From Rickettsia typhi (GTDB lineage: Bacteria > Pseudomonadota > Alphaproteobacteria > Rickettsiales > UBA1997): 5,346 nucleotides of DNA. The number at the start of each line of letters is the position of its first letter. Within the stretch, counting starts at the first letter, position 1. Under the pieces are notes generated by a model. The model ran no database searches. It saw nothing but the letters and a program-made list of their open reading frames with translations, and was not told the origin of the DNA. The position numbers and the translations under genes are program-made. The stretch covers positions 1 through 5,346 of the forward strand of contig CAMDGT010000095.1 of assembly GCA_945898025.1 (NCBI GenBank). The letters run 5' to 3'. Of the stretch, positions 1 to 4,742 are shown piece after piece.

Positions 1-42
1 TTTTTTTATATTCCAATTATCAATTCTGAATGATTTAAACAT
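1..42 (-). CDS. 5' end of a CDS overlapping the hisG stop; possibly histidinol dehydrogenase (partial)
   Basis: Seen: the hisG stop TAA (44-42 on the minus strand) shares its last base with an ATG (42-40), giving TAATG. The frame stays open to the window edge for 14 codons, reading MFKSFRIDNWNIKK. The same one-base overlap style joins metX to metW in this window, which supports a real, translationally coupled gene. Known: hisD often follows hisG in proteobacterial histidine clusters, and HisD proteins commonly open with a short Ile/Leu-rich stretch followed by a Trp-Asn-like motif, which the IDNWN segment resembles. Inference: this may be the start of hisD, but 14 residues are far too few to prove it, so no symbol is given. 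The alternative is a chance ATG in A+T-rich downstream sequence. Confidence 0.4.
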   Translation of the reverse strand, partial: MFKSFRIDNWNIKK

Positions 43-692
43 TATGCTAAAAGGCTTAAATTACTATTTAACCTACTAATCAAAAAATTAATTTTCTGAT
101 TATTTGCTTTAAAAGAATAGCGATTAGCAACAAAATAAGAGCTAACATCTTTTATTTTTAATATTTCAACAAGATTATTTTGTAGCAAAGTTTCTCCTGT
201 ACTAACAAGATCGAGAATAAAATCGCACAAGTTAAGGTGAGGAGCTATTTCAATCGCACCATTTAATTTTATCGCCTCAACCTGAACTCCAATTTGTGAA
301 AAATAATTTTCTGCTAAATTGACATATTTAGTTGCAAGGCGGATATGGCTGGATTTTTCTAAGTCTTGCAAGCTCTTATTTAAAGAAGCAACTGAAATTC
401 GACATTTAGAAATTTTTAGGTCAAGCAATTTTAATATTTGATCGGATGGAAATTCTTCAAGAACATCTGAACCGCAGATTCCGATATCCGCAGAGCCAAA
501 TTTAATGAAAGTAGCAACATCAAAACTGCGAACTTTCGCTATTTCTATAGATTCATCACTAGTTTTAAAGATTATCTTGCGAGAATCTTCGTTAAAGAAA
601 TCTGGCTCAGGATCAATTTCTGCTATTTTTAACATTGGTTGCAATTGTTTTAAGATTCTACCTTTTGGAACCACCATTAATAGTTTTTTCAT
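42..692 (-). CDS. hisG: ATP phosphoribosyltransferase catalytic subunit, short form (HisG)
   Basis: This enzyme condenses ATP with PRPP to give phosphoribosyl-ATP, the first and feedback-controlled step of histidine synthesis, in the cytoplasm. At 216 residues it is the short form, lacking the C-terminal regulatory ACT-like domain; short HisG normally works in a complex with the HisRS-like subunit HisZ, which is not in this window. Family motifs are intact: VPKGRIL at residues 8-14, GSADIGICGSDVLEE at 66-80, LDLKISKCRISVA at 90-102, LATKYVNLAENYF at 119-131, LNGAIEIAP at 143-151 and the PRPP-binding loop DLVSTGETL at 161-169. Start: the ATG immediately precedes the conserved KGR block, so nothing is missing. 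The upstream outer-membrane protein gene stops 5 bp before this start, so the two are probably co-transcribed. No Shine-Dalgarno sequence is visible; the preceding bases are almost all A/T. Identification is secure. Confidence 0.95.
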   Translation of the reverse strand: MKKLLMVVPKGRILKQLQPMLKIAEIDPEPDFFNEDSRKIIFKTSDESIEIAKVRSFDVATFIKFGSADIGICGSDVLEEFPSDQILKLLDLKISKCRISVASLNKSLQDLEKSSHIRLATKYVNLAENYFSQIGVQVEAIKLNGAIEIAPHLNLCDFILDLVSTGETLLQNNLVEILKIKDVSSYFVANRYSFKANNQKINFLISRLNSNLSLLA

Positions 693-697
693 ATTTT

Positions 698-1900
698 TTA
701 AAAATTTTTACTATAACGAATCAAGGCTCCCAACCCCCTTTGCTCTTTAAAAGAAGATGCAGAAGATTTTACTGAATTACGAAAATTTTTATAACCTATT
801 TGCAACAATAAGCTGTCAAAAATATTATTTTTATTGAATTCATACCCAGTTGACAATTCAACTAGATTCTGTTCTACTTTATAATTGTTGAGTTTTTTTT
901 GCATTTTATTGCTATTGCTAACTGTTATATTGATATTTTTATTATATTTAGCAATCAAGTTATTGATAAAATATCGTTGAGAAATATCGACATCTCCATT
1001 AAAGTTTTCAACCATCACATATTCAGTTAAAAAATCAATAGAAATGTTTTCATTTAAAGATCTTTTGTAATCAACACCAGCAAGCCATGAAGATTGATCT
1101 TTTAGATTTGTTTTATCAACGTTGGAAAATCTTTTATTAACTGCCGATTTTAAATAACCAAATTTATAATTTAACTCTTCTTGATTATGCACTTTTTCAC
1201 TAAAATCAAAATCAACTTTTAAGTTAACATTGAAGGATTTAAAAATATTTTCATCTCCGGGAACGGCATCTTGCTTGGTAGCGGAGATTCTTTCAGTAAA
1301 AATAGAATTATCTATATATTTTCTATCATTTTTAAAAAAATTAAAAGATAAATCGTATCTACCTATATCTCGCTTCGACCCCCTAGAAATTGAAGAGCCA
1401 ACAACCATTTTTTCAAACTGACGATATTCTCTGCTAATTTCATCGCTCCAAACTCCACGATTCCAAGCCCAGCCTTGACCAAAATCTATGTTAACTTTAC
1501 CTAAAACAAGATTATAATCAGTTAAGTTGTTAATTTTATTTTCATAATTAAGATTGATTTCTTGCAGAGCCAACCCTTCATTGTCTAAAAAACTAATTTG
1601 ATTGGATGGTTGATGATTAAATTGATTGACTAATATTTGCGATTTAACAATAAAATTTTGATTAAGATGTAAATTGTTAATGAATCTAGCTCTAACAAGG
1701 GCTTGATTAAACTCTCTTTTCTTATCTAAATCATTTTTACTTTTATGAGATATTAAATCAACAAAGAGATTACTATTAATTTTTGCATTTGCAAAATAGT
1801 TATCGGCAACAAAATTAATTGATTTTGCCATTGATTTATTTGCAAAAAAAGCAATTAGCAAAAAAATTTTTAATGTAAGATTGATGATTTTTAAAGTCAT
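698..1900 (-). CDS. Exported, probable outer-membrane beta-barrel (porin-like) protein of unknown function
   Basis: A 400-residue protein. The N-terminus is a clear Sec signal peptide: Lys4, a hydrophobic core over roughly residues 5-20 and a likely SMA cleavage site at 23-25. The mature part has no long hydrophobic helix but many alternating polar/hydrophobic segments rich in Asn, Lys, Tyr and Phe, and it ends in ...RYSKNF. A C-terminal Phe with an alternating final strand is the usual BAM recognition signature, so an outer-membrane beta barrel is likely. The best-conserved-looking stretch is residues 134-159, with GKVNIDFGQGW, then WNRGVW and a charged DEISREY. A G-K-x-x-x-x-F-G block followed by a Trp/Gly-rich turn and an acidic segment recalls some proteobacterial porin-like and LbtU-like proteins, but I cannot name a family or substrate. 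It is divergent from the transporter gene and precedes hisG by 5 bp. Function is unknown; the exported-barrel inference is fairly strong. Confidence 0.75.
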   Translation of the reverse strand: MTLKIINLTLKIFLLIAFFANKSMAKSINFVADNYFANAKINSNLFVDLISHKSKNDLDKKREFNQALVRARFINNLHLNQNFIVKSQILVNQFNHQPSNQISFLDNEGLALQEINLNYENKINNLTDYNLVLGKVNIDFGQGWAWNRGVWSDEISREYRQFEKMVVGSSISRGSKRDIGRYDLSFNFFKNDRKYIDNSIFTERISATKQDAVPGDENIFKSFNVNLKVDFDFSEKVHNQEELNYKFGYLKSAVNKRFSNVDKTNLKDQSSWLAGVDYKRSLNENISIDFLTEYVMVENFNGDVDISQRYFINNLIAKYNKNINITVSNSNKMQKKLNNYKVEQNLVELSTGYEFNKNNIFDSLLLQIGYKNFRNSVKSSASSFKEQRGLGALIRYSKNF

Positions 1901-1919
1901 ATTTATTATTTTTAAAACT

Positions 1920-1937
1920 AATTAAAAATTTTTAATT
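1920..1937. repeat. 18-bp perfect A/T palindrome
   Basis: The sequence AATTAAAAATTTTTAATT equals its own reverse complement. Its near end lies 19 bp upstream of the outer-membrane protein ATG on the minus strand. It could be an operator, a DNA-bending A-tract or a weak mRNA hairpin. It is composed only of A and T, so chance is a serious alternative. Confidence 0.5.
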
Positions 1938-1947
1938 TATCTGTTGA

Positions 1948-1959
1948 TTACTTAAGTAA
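1948..1959. promoter_or_regulatory. 12-bp perfect palindrome, candidate operator
   Basis: TTACTTAAGTAA is exactly self-complementary and lies in the middle of the divergent spacer, 48 bp from one start codon and 77 bp from the other. That is a suitable place for a dimeric repressor or activator controlling both directions. No regulator gene is adjacent, so the binding protein is unknown. Confidence 0.35.
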
Positions 1960-2025
1960 AGATTGAAATAATTGGTCTTTTTTTAAGTTAATTTTATGTA
2001 ATTTTATTTAGCTCATTTTATCCAA

Positions 2026-2031
2026 TATAAT
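2026..2031 (+). promoter_or_regulatory. Consensus -10 hexamer directly before the TSUP transporter start
   Basis: TATAAT matches the sigma-70 -10 consensus exactly and ends 5 bases before the ATG at 2037. With normal spacing, transcription would begin at about 2037-2038, giving a leaderless mRNA. There is no good -35 match at 17-18 bp spacing (TTTATT or TTTTAT), and no Shine-Dalgarno sequence precedes the ATG. A/T richness makes a chance match quite possible. Confidence 0.35.
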
Positions 2032-2036
2032 TCTAA

Positions 2037-2759
2037 ATGTTAGGTATTTCTTTATTAATAGCAACAGCTTTTTCAATCGGATTTTTTATAGAAAGCATAG
2101 TTGGTTTTGGCGGTGGTTTAATTGCTTATTTTATATTGGGCTTTTTTATTGATTTAAAAACAATGATTATGGCGGGTCTTTATATCGGCACTTGTTCGAG
2201 CTTTTATATCGCAATTACTGATATAAAAAATTTTGATAAAAAAATATTTTTAAAATCAATGCCAATTGCTTTAATTGGCACAATAATTGGGGTTTATGCC
2301 TTTAGCCATTTATCAGAAAGCCTGTTGTCAATTATTTTCGGAACAATATTACTTCTTTTATCTCTAAAGATAATTGCTTTTGATAATTACGAGCTACCTA
2401 AGATCTTTAAAAATCAACTAATTTTGATTGGCGGTATTTCGCAGGGAGCATTTGGAATAGGCGGTCCATTTTGGGTAAATGCTCTAAAAAACGATTTTCT
2501 CAATAAATCGCAATTAAGAACCACTATGGCAATTTTTTTTGTATTTTTTAACTTGACTCGCTTTATTAATCTTGCTATTAATAAACAGCTAAAGTTAGAA
2601 TTATTTAGCAATATTTTATGGGTTATAATTCCCGTTTTTATATCAATAAAACTTGGACATCTGCTTCATTTAAGAATTAGTGAAAGTTTTTTTAAAAAAC
2701 TAATTGGTCTAGTAACGATGTTTGCTGGCTTAAAATTTGGTTTAAAAATATTTTTATAA
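2037..2759 (+). CDS. TSUP (TauE/SafE) family inner-membrane anion transporter
   Basis: A 240-residue protein made almost entirely of hydrophobic segments, about seven or eight membrane spans, matching the usual length of TSUP permeases. The family's internal duplication is visible. Repeat one carries the glycine motif VGFGGGLI at residues 22-29 at the end of the first span, and repeat two carries GAFGIGGPFW at 137-146. Between the halves is a short polar stretch with FDNYELPK near 114-121. Known members move sulfite, sulfoacetate, sulfolactate or related anions across the cytoplasmic membrane, but substrates vary and cannot be read from sequence. Start: the ATG at 2037 puts the first span right at the N-terminus, as expected. 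It is first in the rightward direction, divergent from the outer-membrane protein gene and 116 bp before the PEBP gene. A link to sulfur metabolism through the nearby methionine genes is possible but unproven. Confidence 0.85.
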   Translation: MLGISLLIATAFSIGFFIESIVGFGGGLIAYFILGFFIDLKTMIMAGLYIGTCSSFYIAITDIKNFDKKIFLKSMPIALIGTIIGVYAFSHLSESLLSIIFGTILLLLSLKIIAFDNYELPKIFKNQLILIGGISQGAFGIGGPFWVNALKNDFLNKSQLRTTMAIFFVFFNLTRFINLAINKQLKLELFSNILWVIIPVFISIKLGHLLHLRISESFFKKLIGLVTMFAGLKFGLKIFL

Positions 2760-2875
2760 ATATTGTTGTTTCTTCATTTATTAACAACTAATTAATGCAT
2801 TCTATCTAAAAAACAGATTCAAACATTATCAACCACAACCTCTAAAGCAATAAAAACAACTAAAAACTTAAAATT
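2760..2875 (+). other. Spacer with a weak stem-loop; no clear terminator or promoter
   Basis: The spacer between the transporter and PEBP genes is A/C-rich in its second half. A 6-bp stem, GTTGTT (2765-2770) with AACAAC (2783-2788), has a 12-nt loop and lies just after the transporter stop, but no T-run follows, so it is not a canonical intrinsic terminator. I see no Shine-Dalgarno sequence before the ATG at 2876 and no convincing promoter pair. Confidence 0.4.
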
Positions 2876-3472
2876 ATGATAAAAAAAATCAATTTCTATA
2901 ATTTACTATTAATTTCTCTAATCATTTTTAATTCTGATTTTGCAATTGCCCAATCGCAAAACAATACAACAAAAAACAATACAAAATTTCAATTTCAAAG
3001 CTTTAGTTTCAAAGAGGGCGAAACAATAAGCAATAGTCAGGTTTTTAAAGGATTTGGCTGTTCAGGAGAAAATAAATCCCCGCAATTAATCTGGAAAAAC
3101 GCTCCTCTAGAAACAAAAAGCTTTGCAATTACTGCCTATGATCCAGACGCTCCAACTGGTAGTGGTTGGTGGCATTGGTCGGTTGTAAATATTCCTGCGA
3201 CTTATTCACAGCTCCCAGTAAATTTTGGAGCTCAAAATAAACCAGAACTACAAGAAGGAATATTGCAAATTAAAAACGATTATGGAACCTATGCTTTTGG
3301 TGGCCCCTGCCCTCCACAAGGCGATAAAGCGCATCGCTATATTTTTACAATTTATGCTTTAAAAGTTCATAAATTAGAATTACCGAAAGACCCTTCTCCT
3401 GCATTAGTTGGCTTTACAATAAATCAAAATATGATTACTAAAACTCAAACAATTGGCAAATATTCCAGATAA
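2876..3472 (+). CDS. Exported PEBP / YbhB-YbcL family (Raf kinase inhibitor-like) protein
   Basis: A 198-residue protein of the phosphatidylethanolamine-binding protein fold, bacterial YbhB/YbcL branch. Residues 1-25 form a Sec signal peptide (KK at 3-4, hydrophobic core about 8-19, AIA cleavage site at 23-25), so the mature protein should be periplasmic, like E. coli YbcL and unlike cytoplasmic YbhB. A low-complexity Asn/Thr/Lys linker (about 26-37) precedes the domain. Family hallmarks: GFGCSGENKSPQLIW (59-73), DPDAPTGSGWWHWSVVNIPA (89-108), YGTYAFGGPCPPQGD (136-150) and HRYIFTIYAL (153-162). The conserved Asp89, Asp91, His100, the GGPCPP loop and His153 of the anion/ligand pocket are all present, so the binding site looks intact. 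The cellular role of bacterial PEBPs is poorly defined. It sits between the transporter and metX with spacers over 110 bp either side, so it may be a separate transcript. Confidence 0.92.
   Translation: MIKKINFYNLLLISLIIFNSDFAIAQSQNNTTKNNTKFQFQSFSFKEGETISNSQVFKGFGCSGENKSPQLIWKNAPLETKSFAITAYDPDAPTGSGWWHWSVVNIPATYSQLPVNFGAQNKPELQEGILQIKNDYGTYAFGGPCPPQGDKAHRYIFTIYALKVHKLELPKDPSPALVGFTINQNMITKTQTIGKYSR
2958..2984 (+). repeat. Short tandem duplication in the PEBP linker
   Basis: The 12-mer AAAACAATACAA occurs at 2958-2969 and again at 2973-2984, a 15-base (five-codon) period. It encodes the NNTTK-NNTK linker between the signal peptide and the PEBP domain. This looks like an in-frame slippage duplication in a non-structured linker, with no expected effect on the fold. 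Confidence 0.55.
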
Positions 3473-3485
3473 TCAACCGATAAAA

Positions 3486-3531
3486 TCTTCTCTCTTTTTC
3501 TTTAGATAAATAATAAAAAGGGAGGAGAAGA
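3486..3531 (+). other. Stem-loop in the metX leader enclosing an orphan GGAGG sequence
   Basis: The 5' arm (3486-3499, pyrimidine-rich) pairs with the 3' arm (3517-3531, purine-rich) in about 14 pairs, including three G-T wobbles and one bulged A at 3523; the loop is about 17 nt. The 3' arm contains the only strong Shine-Dalgarno-like sequence in the window (AAGGGAGGAG), yet no ATG, GTG or TTG lies at a usable distance after it. No T-run follows on the plus strand, so it is not a standard terminator for the PEBP gene, though a degraded or factor-assisted one is possible. It may be a structured leader element of metX or a transcript-end stabiliser. Confidence 0.45.
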
Positions 3532-3549
3532 AAGTTAAAAATCTATAAA

Positions 3550-3577
3550 TTAACCTAGAAAAACAATTTAATATATT
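3550..3577 (+). promoter_or_regulatory. Candidate metX promoter
   Basis: TTAACC (3550-3555, 4 of 6 to the -35 consensus) and TATATT (3572-3577, 5 of 6 to the -10 consensus) are separated by 16 bp. The -10 hexamer ends 7 bases before the metX ATG, so transcription would start at about 3584-3585 and the message would be leaderless or nearly so, consistent with the missing Shine-Dalgarno sequence. If so, the hairpin at 3486-3531 lies upstream of this start site. The evidence is weak given the base composition. Confidence 0.3.
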
Positions 3578-3584
3578 ATTTCAG

Positions 3585-4742
3585 ATGCAAAAAATATCAA
3601 TATTTGGATCTAATTATCGCGAAATAGAAATAGGAAAAATAATTAATTTAGGCACAGATAAGCCTTTATTACTTAGCAATGGCACTGCGATCAGTAATTT
3701 TCCTATCGCTTATCAAACCTATGGAGAGCTAAATCAAGATAAATCTAATGCAATTCTTATCTGTCATGCCCTCACGGGAGACCAATACGTTGCCTCTACA
3801 AACCCCGTTAACGAGAAAGACGGCTGGTGGAAATTCATCGTTGGAGAAGGCTTGGCAATCGATACTAAGAAATTTTTTGTCATCTGCTCTAATGTAATAG
3901 GCGGTTGCATAGGCTCCTTTGGACCAAAAGAAATCAATCAAGATACGGGAAAAATATATGGGGGGAGCTTCCCCGCCATCAATATCAACGATATAGTCAA
4001 TGCTCAAAATTTGTTAATTGAGTATTTTGGAATTAAAAAATTATATGCTGTTGTTGGAGGCTCAACGGGAGGAATGCAAGCCTTAACTTGGTCAATAGTT
4101 TATCCACAAAAAATCAATAAAATTATTGCCCTAGCCTGCTCTTACAGACATAGCCCACAAAATATTGCCTTTCACGAAGTGGGAAGACAAGCAATATTAA
4201 CTGATCCAAATTTTTGTCAGGGAAACTATCTATTAGAAAAAACTTTTCCTAGTAGAGGGCTTGCAGTTGCAAGAATGACGGCGCACATTACCTATCTATC
4301 AGAATCATCACTACAAAGAAAATTCGGCAGAAATTTACAAAATAATAATCATCAAAAAATTGTCAGCATTGATTCTAGGCACTCTCCTGAATTTGAAGTT
4401 GAAAATTATTTACATTATCAAGGCTTGAATTTTATTGAAAGATTTGACCCTAATTCCTATATTGCAATCACTAAGGCGGTTGATTATTTTGACTTAGAAA
4501 AAGATTTCAATAATAATTTAAGTCTTGCTTTTGCAAATTCTTCACATATTGATTTTTGCATCATATCATTCAGCGATGATTGGCTATTTCCAGCTTGTGA
4601 AGCTAAAAAATTAACCATGAGCATTCTTGCCTGCAATGCAAGGGTAAGCTTTGTTACAATTAACAGTTGCAATGGTCACGACTCATTTTTAGTTAAAAAT
4701 GAACCAACAAGCCAAGCAATTGCAAATTTCTTAATTAATTGA
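3585..4742 (+). CDS. metX: Homoserine O-acyltransferase (MetX, alpha/beta-hydrolase type)
   Basis: Transfers an acyl group from acyl-CoA (acetyl in most annotated members, succinyl in some) to homoserine, activating it for methionine synthesis in the cytoplasm. At 385 residues it is full length. The alpha/beta-hydrolase features are complete: HALTGDQ (61-67, oxyanion region), NVIGGCIGS (103-111), the nucleophile elbow GGSTGGMQAL (158-167) with Ser160, the AFHEVGRQA and GLAVARMTAHITYLSE blocks, RFDPNSY, catalytic Asp332 in SDDWLFP and catalytic His365 in NGHDSFL. Oddity: the residue after the nucleophile is Thr161, where the family usually has Met. The start is the only in-frame ATG after an upstream stop at 3546-3548, and it precedes the conserved N-terminal strand. 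No Shine-Dalgarno sequence is visible. The stop TGA overlaps the metW ATG by one base. Acetyl versus succinyl specificity cannot be judged from the residues I can interpret. Confidence 0.95.
   Translation: MQKISIFGSNYREIEIGKIINLGTDKPLLLSNGTAISNFPIAYQTYGELNQDKSNAILICHALTGDQYVASTNPVNEKDGWWKFIVGEGLAIDTKKFFVICSNVIGGCIGSFGPKEINQDTGKIYGGSFPAININDIVNAQNLLIEYFGIKKLYAVVGGSTGGMQALTWSIVYPQKINKIIALACSYRHSPQNIAFHEVGRQAILTDPNFCQGNYLLEKTFPSRGLAVARMTAHITYLSESSLQRKFGRNLQNNNHQKIVSIDSRHSPEFEVENYLHYQGLNFIERFDPNSYIAITKAVDYFDLEKDFNNNLSLAFANSSHIDFCIISFSDDWLFPACEAKKLTMSILACNARVSFVTINSCNGHDSFLVKNEPTSQAIANFLIN

Larger units (their letters stand above)
1901..2036. promoter_or_regulatory. Divergent intergenic region carrying two perfect palindromes
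   Basis: This 136-bp spacer must hold promoters for both the leftward outer-membrane protein-hisG unit and the rightward transporter gene. It contains a perfect 12-bp palindrome, TTACTTAAGTAA (1948-1959), near its middle, and a perfect 18-bp all-A/T palindrome, AATTAAAAATTTTTAATT (1920-1937), that would fall in or near the 5' leader of the leftward mRNA. A dyad between divergent promoters is a common operator arrangement, but in DNA this A+T-rich the 18-bp one could be compositional. The 12-bp one contains G and C at its centre-flanking positions and is the better operator candidate. No clear minus-strand -35/-10 pair can be picked out. Confidence 0.5.

Noticed and set aside
505..750. 81-codon plus-strand frame across the hisG start and outer-membrane protein end
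   Set aside because: It overlaps the conserved N-terminal half of hisG on the other strand and shows no domain or coding character.
2765..2788. Stem-loop GTTGTT/AACAAC after the transporter gene as an intrinsic terminator
   Set aside because: The stem is only 6 bp and A/T-rich, with a 12-nt loop and no following T-run, which is too weak to call.
3504..3522. Resemblance of GATAAAT...TAAAAAGGG to the 3' half of a SAM-II riboswitch, which is often found before metX in alphaproteobacteria
   Set aside because: The conserved GCU before the A-run is missing, no P1 stem pairs around the AACC-like segment at 3474-3477, and the purine block is about 60 nt from the ATG instead of next to it. In such A+T-rich sequence the match is likely chance. 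A covariance-model search would settle it.
3962..3974. GC-rich hairpin GGGGA-GCT-TCCCC
   Set aside because: It lies inside metX and encodes Gly-Gly-Ser-Phe-Pro in a family-conserved region, and no T-run follows it, so there is no reason to call a terminator.
3729..4007. 92-codon minus-strand frame inside metX
   Set aside because: It is antisense to the conserved catalytic core of metX, with no recognisable motif or start signal; a shadow frame.
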